This document shows positions 44,943-53,719 of a stretch of 64,000 bases of DNA, in pieces. The notes below the pieces were generated by a model, which worked only from the letters and a program-made list of their open reading frames with translations, ran no database searches and was not told where the DNA came from. The position numbers were made by a program, and so were the translations under genes. This stretch comes from Thalassobellus sp050294475. Its GTDB lineage: Bacteria > Bacteroidota > Bacteroidia > Flavobacteriales > Flavobacteriaceae. The stretch lies in NCBI GenBank assembly GCA_050294475.1, contig JBNKOE010000024.1, positions 310,001 to 374,000 on the forward strand, written 5' to 3'. Position 1 is the stretch's first letter. Every line of letters begins with the position of its first letter.

Positions 44943-46742
44943 TTATTTTTCAATTAAATAATTTTCTAAAACCAAAACATCCATCCCAGACTTCATAAAA
45001 CATGAATATGCATCTTCTGCAGTATTTACAATAGGTTCGTCCTTTACGTTAAAACTAGTATTTATAAGAACTCCAACACCAGTCTGTTTTTTATAAGCTT
45101 GAATCAAACACCATAATGCAGGATTAATTTGTTTATTAACTACTTGTACTCTAGCTGAAAAATCAATATGAGTAATAGCTGGTAAATCAGACTTTATAAA
45201 TTTGCGTTTTTCATCTAAACTAAAACTCTCAAAATCTTCAGGTAATTTTCTTCTTAAAGATTCTTTTACTTTACTTGTAAATAACATATAATAAGAATGC
45301 TTTCCTGTCTCAAAATAGTTATCATAATCTTCCTCACAAACAACAGGAGCAAATGGTCTGAAACCTTCTCTGAATTTTATCTTCATATTTAAGGTATATT
45401 GCATTTCTGGATCTGTTGGATCTGCAATTATACTTCTGTTGCCTAAAGCTCTGGGGCCAAATTCTGTTCTGCCTCTGTACCAGCCTACTACTTTTTTATC
45501 GGATATACTTTGAGCAGTTACTTTTGTTAAGTCTTCTAAACTTTCAAAATATTTGTATTTACATTTATATTTTCTCAACAATCTTTCAATATTCTCATTA
45601 GAAGTTTTTGTTCCTAAATAGATATTAAAAGGTTCTTTTAATCCACTAAAATTTAAATCTTGATTGATATGTGCTGAAGCTAATGCTGCTCCTAAAGCTC
45701 CTCCAGAATCACCTGCTGCAGGTTGCACATATATATCTTTAAAAATGTTTTGTTCGAACAATGCTGAGTTTGCTACACAATTTAATGCTACACCTCCAGA
45801 CAAACATAAATAGTCTTCTTTTGTCGTTTCTTTTATATATGTAACAAGTTTGATAAGTACTTCCTCAGTAACCTTTTGAGCCGCAAGTGCTAAATCTGCA
45901 TGCACTTGTTCTAATTTTTCTTCAGGTAACCTTTTTTTTATTTTAAATAAAGCTTCCCATTTTTTAGAATTTACCATGCGTAACCCAACAGCATATTCAA
46001 AATAATTCATATTCAATTTTAAAGATCCATCTGGCTTAATATCAATTAGCTTTTCTTTTATAATTTTAATAAAATGAGATACTCTTTTTGAATTTTTATT
46101 TCCATAAGGAGCAAGACCCATCATTTTATATTCGCCAGAATTAACTTTAAAACCTAAAAAATAAGTGAAAGAAGAATAAAATAAACCTAATGAATTTGGA
46201 AAATGTAATTCGCCTAAAACTTTAATTCCTTTTTGGCTTGAAGCAATACCATAAGATGTTGTAGTCCACTCTCCTACACCATCAATTGTTAAATAAGCAC
46301 TCCTATTATATGGAGACGTATAAAAGGCACTCGCAGCATGAGAAAGATGATGTTCTGGAAAATTAACAGGTATTTTAATTTTTTTAAATTTACTTAACTC
46401 AGAAATTCTTTTATTTATAAACTGCTTAATAAACAATTTTTCCTTTAACCAAACTGGCATAGCCTTAACAAATGATTTAAACCCTTTTGGAGCAAATGCA
46501 TAGTACGTTTCTAATAACCTTTCAAATTTCAAAAAAGGTTTATCATAAAAAGATATAAGATCTATATCTTCAATATTAAGTCCAGATTCGTAAAGACAAT
46601 ATTCAATTGCTTGTATTGGAAATGAAGCATCATTTTTTATTCGTGAAAATCTCTCTTCTTGTGCCGCATATAAAACTTTACCATTTTCAATAATTGAAGC
46701 AGCAGAATCATGATAGTAAGCAGAAATACCCAGAATTTTCAT
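44943..46742 (-). CDS. NodU/CmcH-family O-carbamoyltransferase
   Basis: This 599-residue enzyme transfers carbamoyl groups from carbamoyl phosphate through a carbamoyl-AMP intermediate to hydroxyls. It opens MKILGISAYYHDSAASIIENGKVLYAAQEERFSR, with the HDSA metal-site region, and has EHHLSHAASAFYTSP and the actin-like LTIDGVGEWTT. The YrdC-like C-terminal part contains GWYRGRTEFGPRALGNRSI, EGFRPFAPVV and GVGVLINTSFNVKDEPIV. It is full length. It leads the cassette with DUF5989 and SxtJ, and is divergent from SusC across an operator cluster. Its acceptor is unknown; glycans are usual for the family. Confidence 0.93.
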   Translation of the reverse strand: MKILGISAYYHDSAASIIENGKVLYAAQEERFSRIKNDASFPIQAIEYCLYESGLNIEDIDLISFYDKPFLKFERLLETYYAFAPKGFKSFVKAMPVWLKEKLFIKQFINKRISELSKFKKIKIPVNFPEHHLSHAASAFYTSPYNRSAYLTIDGVGEWTTTSYGIASSQKGIKVLGELHFPNSLGLFYSSFTYFLGFKVNSGEYKMMGLAPYGNKNSKRVSHFIKIIKEKLIDIKPDGSLKLNMNYFEYAVGLRMVNSKKWEALFKIKKRLPEEKLEQVHADLALAAQKVTEEVLIKLVTYIKETTKEDYLCLSGGVALNCVANSALFEQNIFKDIYVQPAAGDSGGALGAALASAHINQDLNFSGLKEPFNIYLGTKTSNENIERLLRKYKCKYKYFESLEDLTKVTAQSISDKKVVGWYRGRTEFGPRALGNRSIIADPTDPEMQYTLNMKIKFREGFRPFAPVVCEEDYDNYFETGKHSYYMLFTSKVKESLRRKLPEDFESFSLDEKRKFIKSDLPAITHIDFSARVQVVNKQINPALWCLIQAYKKQTGVGVLINTSFNVKDEPIVNTAEDAYSCFMKSGMDVLVLENYLIEK

Positions 46743-46819
46743 AAATATAAATATAATATATAATTCATTTAAACTTCAATAATTGCTTTATTAGTAAACT
46801 CAAATAAACCAAAGAAAAT

Positions 46820-46827
46820 CAAAAATA
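46820..46827 (-). promoter_or_regulatory. Candidate - strand promoter -7 element for the carbamoyltransferase
   Basis: The complement of CAAAAATA reads TATTTTTG, an exact TAnnTTTG. It lies about 78 nt before the carbamoyltransferase ATG and directly beside operator site 4. The -33 region is weak. Confidence 0.4.
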
Positions 46828-46829
46828 AC

Positions 46830-46841
46830 ACAATCGGTTGT
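46830..46841. promoter_or_regulatory. LacI-type operator, site 4
   Basis: ACAATCGGTTGT is the reverse orientation of GCAACCGATTGC with A/T at the ends. It is the first half of a 21-bp tandem duplication (46831-46851 and 46852-46871) that also creates site 5. The 307-bp gap 46743-47049 contains only these control sites and AT-rich DNA. Confidence 0.7.
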
Positions 46842-46850
46842 TTTTTTTAC

Positions 46851-46862
46851 GCAATCGGTTGT
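46851..46862. promoter_or_regulatory. LacI-type operator, site 5, over the susC -33 element
   Basis: GCAATCGGTTGT overlaps the TTG (46859-46861) that lies 19 nt before the susC -7 element. Its centre is 21 bp from that of site 4, two helical turns, so bound proteins would share one face. Confidence 0.72.
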
Positions 46863-46888
46863 TTTTTTTATATTTTTTCATATATTTG
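46859..46888 (+). promoter_or_regulatory. susC promoter
   Basis: TTG (46859-46861), a 19-nt spacer and TATATTTG (46881-46888) fit the Bacteroidota consensus. It would give a leader of about 155 nt before the susC ATG at 47050. Confidence 0.65.
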
Positions 46889-46938
46889 GATCAGTATTAA
46901 ATATTATTGGGATAATATACAATATATCGCAAGAAAAA

Positions 46939-46950
46939 GCAACCGATTGC
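46939..46950. promoter_or_regulatory. LacI-type operator, site 6, in the susC leader
   Basis: GCAACCGATTGC is the full-symmetry form of the motif. It lies about 45 bp past the predicted susC transcription start and 88 bp from site 5, which permits looping or a transcription roadblock. Confidence 0.72.
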
Positions 46951-47049
46951 GTATTGTGTGTTTTTACATTAAATGAAGTGAAAATATTATTTCGAAAATA
47001 AATACTAAAGACAATTATTAAAACCAATTAATTTTCTAAACTAAATTTT

Positions 47050-50000
47050 ATGACAAATTTTTTAATTCTGAAAAACAAAAGCATTAATAAATTAGGATTC
47101 CTAATTTTGATGTTTCTGTTTAGCGCAGGTATGACTGCACAAGTATCAGTTTCTGGAACAATTTCAGATGCTGACGGACCAGTACCAGGTGTAAATGTAA
47201 TTTTAAAAGGCACAAACATTGGTACTACTACAGATTTTGATGGTAAATACATCATTAAAAATGTAACATCAAATGGCACTTTAGTTTTTAGCTATATAGG
47301 CTATAAAACAAGAGAAATTGCAATTAACAATCAACAATCAATTAATGTAACACTTGAAACTGATACGGCAACCCTAGATGAGGTTATTGTAATTGGTTAT
47401 GGTACACAAAACAAAGAATCCGTAACAGGATCTGTTGTTTCAATTAAAGGTGGTGAACTAGGTGAAGTCAAAACTGCAAACTTCCAAGAAGCCTTGCAAG
47501 GGAGAGCAGCAGGTGTTGATATATCAACTACCAACACAAGACCTGGATCAGACAACACAAAAATTAGAATTCGAGGTGTACGTTCACTTTCAGGAGACAA
47601 TGATCCTTTAATTGTATTAAATGGAATTCCTTTTGCTGGAGGCTTAAATGATATCAATATGAATGATATAGCAAGCCTTGATATCTTGAAAGATGCATCC
47701 GCTACCGCTATTTATGGTTCAAGAGGTGCAAATGGAGTTATTTTAATTTCTACCAAATCTGGTAAAAAGGACCAAAAAGCAAAATTTACCTACAATACTT
47801 ATTATTCTACTAAAAAAGTTTTCGCTAAGTTCCCAATGATGAATGGTGAACAGTTTAATGCCTTAAGGGAAGCCACTGGCTATTTTAGAGGTGGTACCCC
47901 AACATATAGCACAGGAGTAGATGAAGATCCATCTGTAAATACAGATTGGCAAGATTTAATTTATGGCACAGGATTACAAACAAGTCATGACATTGGTGTA
48001 ACTGGTGGCGGAGAAAATAGTACCTACAGCATGGGGATTGGCTATTATAAAGAAACTTCCGTTTTACCTGTGGAAAACTTTCAAAGATATTCTTTTCGCG
48101 CTCAAATTGAACAAGAAATAGGTGCATTTAAGTTTGGTTTAAACTCGGTTATGAACTACAGTATTACCAACGCTGCAGGTACTGGTCTTTATGGTAACCT
48201 TAGTGCTACTCCTATTTTGAACCCATATAATGATGACGGTTCTCTTAAATATATAGCTGCTATGCCTTTGGATAATTTTGTTGTGACCACAAAAGAAACT
48301 TTAAATAATATTGGTGGATCTAGAGTCAATTTACAAAAAGATTTTGGTACTTATAATAACTTCTTTGGCGAGGTAAAAATTCCAGGTGTTGAAGGATTAA
48401 AATATCGCATCAACCTTGGTTTAAATTTACGTATGAGTAGAGATGGAAACTTTACGGGAAAAGGTGTTGCAAATGAAAACTTAGAAGCACCATCAGGAGC
48501 AGGTGTAAGCAGCAGCCTAACAACCGATTATGTTATAGAAAATTTAATAACTTATGATAGAACATTTGCAGAAAAACACAAAGTAAATTTTGTAGGTTTA
48601 TTTTCTGCTCAAAATGGTAAGTGGGATGGTACTAATTTAAATGTTAGAAACCTACCTAATGAGCAATTTCAATTTTACAACCTAGGGTCTGTACTTCAAG
48701 AAGATATTACAGGATATGGTGGTTATTATGGTTCAGCTGGCTTATTATCTTATATGGGAAGAGCCATGTACCAGTACGATAATCGTTATTTATTTACTGC
48801 TACCTTACGTGCTGATGGTTCTTCCAGATTAGCGCCAGGACACAAATGGGTTACTTATCCTGCATTATCAGTTGGTTGGAACATAGGTAATGAAGCGTTT
48901 ATGAATAATTTAGATTTTGTAGATCTTTTAAAAATTCGTGCAGGCTACGGTCAGACATCTAACCAAGCTATTGACCCTTATAAAACGCTAGGATCTTTGA
49001 ATACAAGAGATTATAATTTTGGAGACACCTTTGCTACGGGTTACTATGTTAGTGAACTACCTAACTCGTCTTTAGGATGGGAGTATTCTGAAACTTATAA
49101 TTTTGGTTTAGACTTTGCATTCTTAAATAACCGTTTATCTGGTACCATTGAATACTACACAACAAAAACCAATGATATACTATATCGACTAGGACTACCA
49201 TCAACATCAGGAGTTGGATCCTACCTTGCTAATATTGGTAAAACTTCAAATAAAGGTATTGAAGTGTCATTAAACGCTACTATTTTAGATAACCCAGATG
49301 GTTTAACTTGGGATTTTGGCGTTAACATATATGCCAACAAAAATAAAATTACAGCATTAGCTAGTGGTGAAGATCAAAACGTTGGCAATTTATGGTTTGT
49401 AGGTTCTCCCATCAATGTCATTTATGACTACAAAAAAATAGGCCTTTGGAATCAAACAGATTCTGATTATCAATACCTTCAACAGTATGAACCTGGTGGA
49501 AATGAAGGTATGATCAAGGTTCAATACACAGGTGATTTTAATCCTGATGGCTCACCAACAAGACAAATTGGTCCAGACGATAGACAAGTGATGGATCCAA
49601 CACCTGACTTTCAAGGTGGTTTCAATACACGCTTAGCCTACAAAAATTTCGATTTAAGCATGGTAGGTGTATTTAAAAGTGGAGGTATTGCTGTAAGTAC
49701 ATTATATTCAGCCTCTGGCTATCTTAATATGTTAACAGGTAGAAGAAATAACGTTAATGTTGATTATTGGACACCAACCAATACAGGAGCTAAATATCCT
49801 GCACCAGGCGGTATTCAAAGTGGTGACAATCCCAAATATGGAACTACGCTAGGCTATTTTAATGGTTCTTATTTAAAAATACGTGCCATTACATTAGGAT
49901 ACAATTTTAATCAAGATTTTATCAAAGATGTCGGCATTCAAAATATGCGTTTATATGCGACTGTTCAGAATCCATTTGTGTTGTTTTCTCCTTTTCACAG

Positions 50001-50166
50001 AGAGTCTGGTATGGATCCTGAAACCAATTCTGGAGTGGATTCTAATGGAAACACACAAAACAGCGCTACCTCTGCTAGCGGTCAAGTATCCAGAGGAATT
50101 CCTACAATTGGAGCTAACGTGCCAACTACACGTAATTTTATGCTAGGATTAAATTTAACATTCTAA
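47050..50166 (+). CDS. SusC-like TonB-linked xylan oligosaccharide transporter
   Basis: This 1038-residue outer-membrane protein has a signal peptide (to about residue 31, GMTAQ) and a CarboxypepD-like domain (about 33-110, GTISDADGPVPGVNVILKG). It shows the SusC signature TLDEVIVIGYGTQNKESVTGSV, a plug (IRIRGVRSLSGDNDPLIVLNG; DASATAIYGSRGANGVI) and a 22-strand barrel ending MLGLNLTF. It imports oligosaccharides together with SusD. The 13-nt link to susD and the surrounding xylanases point to xylo-oligosaccharides. Three operators precede it. Confidence 0.94.
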   Translation: MTNFLILKNKSINKLGFLILMFLFSAGMTAQVSVSGTISDADGPVPGVNVILKGTNIGTTTDFDGKYIIKNVTSNGTLVFSYIGYKTREIAINNQQSINVTLETDTATLDEVIVIGYGTQNKESVTGSVVSIKGGELGEVKTANFQEALQGRAAGVDISTTNTRPGSDNTKIRIRGVRSLSGDNDPLIVLNGIPFAGGLNDINMNDIASLDILKDASATAIYGSRGANGVILISTKSGKKDQKAKFTYNTYYSTKKVFAKFPMMNGEQFNALREATGYFRGGTPTYSTGVDEDPSVNTDWQDLIYGTGLQTSHDIGVTGGGENSTYSMGIGYYKETSVLPVENFQRYSFRAQIEQEIGAFKFGLNSVMNYSITNAAGTGLYGNLSATPILNPYNDDGSLKYIAAMPLDNFVVTTKETLNNIGGSRVNLQKDFGTYNNFFGEVKIPGVEGLKYRINLGLNLRMSRDGNFTGKGVANENLEAPSGAGVSSSLTTDYVIENLITYDRTFAEKHKVNFVGLFSAQNGKWDGTNLNVRNLPNEQFQFYNLGSVLQEDITGYGGYYGSAGLLSYMGRAMYQYDNRYLFTATLRADGSSRLAPGHKWVTYPALSVGWNIGNEAFMNNLDFVDLLKIRAGYGQTSNQAIDPYKTLGSLNTRDYNFGDTFATGYYVSELPNSSLGWEYSETYNFGLDFAFLNNRLSGTIEYYTTKTNDILYRLGLPSTSGVGSYLANIGKTSNKGIEVSLNATILDNPDGLTWDFGVNIYANKNKITALASGEDQNVGNLWFVGSPINVIYDYKKIGLWNQTDSDYQYLQQYEPGGNEGMIKVQYTGDFNPDGSPTRQIGPDDRQVMDPTPDFQGGFNTRLAYKNFDLSMVGVFKSGGIAVSTLYSASGYLNMLTGRRNNVNVDYWTPTNTGAKYPAPGGIQSGDNPKYGTTLGYFNGSYLKIRAITLGYNFNQDFIKDVGIQNMRLYATVQNPFVLFSPFHRESGMDPETNSGVDSNGNTQNSATSASGQVSRGIPTIGANVPTTRNFMLGLNLTF

Positions 50167-50178
50167 AAAAGTATTAAT

Positions 50179-52101
50179 ATGAAAAATATAAAAATTAAAA
50201 TAATATCAATAGCAGTACTATTAGTGATATTGCTTGTTGGTTCTTGTACAAACGACATTCTAGAAGAAAAACCTAGGAGTGTTTTTACTCCAGACTTTTT
50301 CAAAACGGAACTAGGAGTTGAAGGTGGTATTACAGCCTTGTACGGGCATTTAAGATTCTTGTATGGTAATTGGAACTACTATAACTCTTTAGAAACTGGT
50401 ACTGATGAATATACATATGCAGAAAGTGCAGATGGCAACTTTAAGGATATGGATTTATCAGGCGTAGGTTCAATTACGTCTGAAAGTGCACCTTCAAGTG
50501 CTCCATGGAATTACTGTTTTGGAGCTATTAATACTGCTAGTGGAATTATTGAAAATGCTACAGAAGTTGGTTTATCTGATGCGTTGATTGCTGAAGCGAG
50601 GTTTTTCCGTGCTTTTGATTACTTTTTGTTAGTGCAGACTTACGGTGGTGTCCCTCTAGATTTAGGGGCTGGTGAATTACAATTCAATACATCCACAAAT
50701 AGAAGTTCTATACGTAATACTGTTCCCGAAGTTTACACAAAAGCTATATTTCCAGATTTGGTAAAAGCAGTAAATAATTTACCTGATGTACCTCGTTATA
50801 CAGGTACAGCTACAAAAAATGTGGCTCGCTTATATTTGGCAAAAGCATACCTAACATATGCATGGTGGTTACAAAACCCTAATAACATTCCTACCTATCC
50901 AGAGGCACCTAGAACAGATCCTGATGGGCATGATGCAGCATGGTATTTCCAACAAGCATATGATGTAGCAACAACAGCTATTAATAACCCAGGGACTTAT
51001 TCATTACAAGAGTACTTTTATGATGTTAATTTGGCATCAAACGACAGAAACAGTGAAATGTTATTGTATGCAGACCATACTGAAGAGAGTGAAAAATACA
51101 ATGGAGCAAGCTTAGGTTGGGGTATTTCAGGAAATGCTGATAATGCTTCCGTTTGGATGGTAACTTCAAACTATACAACCATAAGAAGTAATGGTGCTTC
51201 CACTGTATTACGTGAAGCCGCCCAAAGTTATGGTCGTCCTTGGACCAGAATGGCTCCAACAATAAATGTGTTTACAAATACATTTGCAGAAAAAGATTTA
51301 GATTCTCGTTATGACGGTACTTTTGTGACTAGTTACCGTGGTAACTGGGATAAAGGAGGCGATACAACACCAAGCTACACCAACGCTAATGGTATGCAAA
51401 TTGTACCTGGCGATGCTGTGGTTAGTTTCTTAGATGAGGATAATCCTGCTGTTGATTATGGTGATGGAACCAAAGCAAACCTTGGCGGTGGTGAGATACC
51501 AGGACGATCAGATTATGTAATCAATCTAGGAGATCTTAATAGACGTTTCTACCCAGGCTTATGGAAGCTAGGGACTTACCGTACTGATAATGCTGGTGGA
51601 CTTGGCTCACCTAATGCAGGTCTTACACGTCCGTTCCCAATTGCTAAATTCTCTGAATTCTATTTCATTGCTGCTGAAGCTGCCGTAAAAGGAGCATCTG
51701 GAAGTATGACTGCCAGAGATTTGATTAATATGATTCGCGCTCGTGCCGGTAAATGGCGTTTTGACAACGGCGAACAACAAGTAAGAATAGAGGATAACAG
51801 TGCTGCCATGGTTAATGCCACACCTTCTACTATAGATATAGATTTTATCTTAGCAGAGCGTTCTCGCGAATATTTTGGCGAAGGATACCGTTGGTTAGAT
51901 TTAGTTCGCACCCAAAAATGGGGTGAATATGCTGCCAGTTATAAAATTGCTGGGGTTAGTGCCGCTGATCATTCACCGCAAACCTTTACAAGGACTATAG
52001 ATGCCCACCATTACTTACGCCCAATTCCACAAGGTCAATTGGATAGTATGGAAGGCTCTGATGCTGAAAAATCAGCTTTTCAAAATCCTGGCTATAATTA
52101 G
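50179..52101 (+). CDS. SusD-like xylan-binding lipoprotein
   Basis: This 640-residue surface lipoprotein (lipobox VGSC, Cys23) opens TNDILEEKPRSVFTPDFF, the standard SusD N-terminus. It has TPR-type helical sequence (AEARFFRAFDYFLLVQTYGGVPLDL; NVARLYLAKAYLTYAWW) and the RagB/SusD C-terminal signature DFILAERSREYFGEGYRWLDLVRTQKW...HHYLRPIPQGQLD. It forms the lid of the SusC channel and captures glycans. It is longer than classical SusD, as in xylan-type systems. A strong terminator follows. Confidence 0.94.
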   Translation: MKNIKIKIISIAVLLVILLVGSCTNDILEEKPRSVFTPDFFKTELGVEGGITALYGHLRFLYGNWNYYNSLETGTDEYTYAESADGNFKDMDLSGVGSITSESAPSSAPWNYCFGAINTASGIIENATEVGLSDALIAEARFFRAFDYFLLVQTYGGVPLDLGAGELQFNTSTNRSSIRNTVPEVYTKAIFPDLVKAVNNLPDVPRYTGTATKNVARLYLAKAYLTYAWWLQNPNNIPTYPEAPRTDPDGHDAAWYFQQAYDVATTAINNPGTYSLQEYFYDVNLASNDRNSEMLLYADHTEESEKYNGASLGWGISGNADNASVWMVTSNYTTIRSNGASTVLREAAQSYGRPWTRMAPTINVFTNTFAEKDLDSRYDGTFVTSYRGNWDKGGDTTPSYTNANGMQIVPGDAVVSFLDEDNPAVDYGDGTKANLGGGEIPGRSDYVINLGDLNRRFYPGLWKLGTYRTDNAGGLGSPNAGLTRPFPIAKFSEFYFIAAEAAVKGASGSMTARDLINMIRARAGKWRFDNGEQQVRIEDNSAAMVNATPSTIDIDFILAERSREYFGEGYRWLDLVRTQKWGEYAASYKIAGVSAADHSPQTFTRTIDAHHYLRPIPQGQLDSMEGSDAEKSAFQNPGYN

Positions 52102-52141
52102 ACAATATAGTTTTGAGTTAGTTAGTTTAGTTTTTAGTTTT

Positions 52142-52173
52142 AGTGCTGCCCAACCAAAGGGCAGCACTTTTTA
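52142..52173 (+). terminator. Rho-independent terminator after susD
   Basis: AGTGCTGCCC (52142-52151) and GGGCAGCACT (52159-52168) form a perfect 10-bp GC-rich stem, followed by TTTTT. Confidence 0.92.
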
Positions 52174-52213
52174 TATAAAGTTAGTTCATTAACTTTAAAT
52201 TATCTTTACCACG

Positions 52214-52415
52214 ATAAACACATTTAAAATAAAAAGTTTAATACTACTTCTTTACTATATTATTATTTACTTGTAAAAAAGAAGTTTTAATAAAAAAAGA
52301 GACTACTACCGATACGCTTTTTACATTGGTTTCAAATAAAAAATCAAACATACATTTTAAAAATATAGTAAAAGAAACTTCAAACTTTAATGTTCTAAAA
52401 TATTATTACACTTAA
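52214..52415 (+). pseudogene. Remnant of an UnbV/VCBS-type (CRTAC-like) lipoprotein gene
   Basis: Codons from 52214 read INTFKIKSLILLL, a signal-peptide start whose ATG has become ATA. After a frameshift near 52250, the frame from about 52257 reads ILLFTCKKEVLIKKE (a lipobox and linker), then DTLFTLVSNKKSNIHFKNI and ETSNFNVLKYYYT before a stop at 52413. This resembles the start of the FG-GAP/UnbV lipoproteins that often follow susCD ('DTLF.LL....TGI.F.N...E......Y.Y.YNGGGV'). The rest of the gap (52416-52689) is AT-rich with one imperfect hairpin plus T-run (52445-52499) on the + strand. Confidence 0.5.
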
Positions 52416-52689
52416 TTGCTACTTTCTGCGTCAATAAGTGAAACAGCCTGTTTACAGATTGAATCATCTTAAATGTTGATTAATCTGGCTTGCTTTTTTC
52501 TGATTATGTATTATTTGATTATTTTCATCTGAAACTTTTGTTTTTTTTTGATTAGAACGATAAAAAAGAGAGATGCTAAATGCTAATAAAATTATTTTTT
52601 TTAAATAGAATACATATTCAAAAAAATGACATCAATTATAAGTATTTAAAACACTTTCAAAAAAAAGCAAAAATTCAAATTAAGATATC

Positions 52690-53706
52690 TTAACTATACG
52701 GATTTAAAGTTTGAATAGTTCCATCATCATTATAAGTTATTTCGGCAACTTTTACTGAACGTAAATGTGTAATTCCTTTAGATAAACTAGAATCATGATA
52801 AAACAAATACCACTTCCCTTCTACTTCGCAAATAGAATGATGCGATGTCCAGCCTACAACAGGATTTAAAATTCTTCCTGAATAAGTAAATGGCCCGTAA
52901 GGACTATCTCCAATGGCATAACAAATAAAATGCGTATCTCCTGTTGAATAAGAGAAATAATATTTCCCGTTATATTTATGCAACCAAGAAGCTTCAAAAA
53001 AACGACGTTCTTTATCACCTTCTAATAATAGATTCCCTTGCTCATCTAAAATCTGAACTCCTTTAACTTCTTCAGCAAACTCTAATAAATCATCAGTCAA
53101 TTTAGCAACTAATGGTAACAATGCTTGTTCTTCAGGCTTAGGTAACTCATTTTTTTCATCGTATACATTATTTCGATATTTTTGAAGTTGACCACCCCAA
53201 ATTCCTCCAAAATATATGTAATAACTACCGTCTTCATCTTCAAAAACAGCAGGATCTATACTATAACTTCCTTTTATAGGATTTGGTTCAGCTTTAAAAG
53301 GTCCAACAGGAAAATCACTAACTGCTACACCTATTTGAAAAAGTCCCTGTTTATTTCTAGCAGGGAAAAATAAATAATACTTACCATCTTTATGAGCTGC
53401 ATCAGGAGCCCACATTTGTCTATCTGCCCAATCCACATCATCAACATGAAGTGCCACGCCATTATCTACGGCATTACTGTCAATAGAATCCATAGAAATT
53501 ACATGATAATCTACCATACCAAAATGGTCGCCATTATCGTTAAAAGGAATTCCTGCATCAACATCGTGTGACGGATATATATAAATTTTTCCATTAAAAA
53601 CATGTGCTGACGGATCTGCAGTAAATATATGTGTAACTAATGGTTGAGAAATAGCTTTCTTATTTAATTCATTAAAATCAATTTCTTCAATACTATCTTC
53701 TGGCAT
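52690..53706 (-). CDS. Cytoplasmic GH43 beta-xylosidase/arabinofuranosidase
   Basis: This 338-residue single-domain GH43 protein has no signal peptide or lipobox (MPEDSIEEIDFNELNKK), so it should be cytoplasmic. Catalytic positions are Asp31 (FTADPSAHVF), Asp151 (SIDPAVF) and Glu238 (RRFFEASW). It probably splits short xylo- or arabinoxylo-oligosaccharides after import. It lies 13 nt behind the sugar symporter gene, a fitting pair. Its start motif is shared with the lipoprotein GH43 at 37536-38882, suggesting a common ancestor. Confidence 0.92.
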   Translation of the reverse strand: MPEDSIEEIDFNELNKKAISQPLVTHIFTADPSAHVFNGKIYIYPSHDVDAGIPFNDNGDHFGMVDYHVISMDSIDSNAVDNGVALHVDDVDWADRQMWAPDAAHKDGKYYLFFPARNKQGLFQIGVAVSDFPVGPFKAEPNPIKGSYSIDPAVFEDEDGSYYIYFGGIWGGQLQKYRNNVYDEKNELPKPEEQALLPLVAKLTDDLLEFAEEVKGVQILDEQGNLLLEGDKERRFFEASWLHKYNGKYYFSYSTGDTHFICYAIGDSPYGPFTYSGRILNPVVGWTSHHSICEVEGKWYLFYHDSSLSKGITHLRSVKVAEITYNDDGTIQTLNPYS

Positions 53707-53719
53707 AATTATTATTCTT

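Noticed and set aside
45416..45601. Open reading frame of 61 codons on the + strand
   Set aside because: It is antisense to the carbamoyltransferase gene and has no start signal or family pattern.
42634..46742. Possibility that the carbamoyl/SGNH block is a mobile insertion
   Set aside because: No flanking repeats, integrase or transposase were seen, so insertion by a mobile element is not supported.
48520..48531. ACAACCGATTAT, a near match to the locus operator inside susC
   Set aside because: One arm is incomplete and it lies in mid-gene; treated as chance.
52445..52499. Imperfect hairpin with T-run, considered as a small RNA terminator
   Set aside because: The stem has a 7-nt bulge and no promoter precedes it except that of the gene remnant; noted in that entry only.
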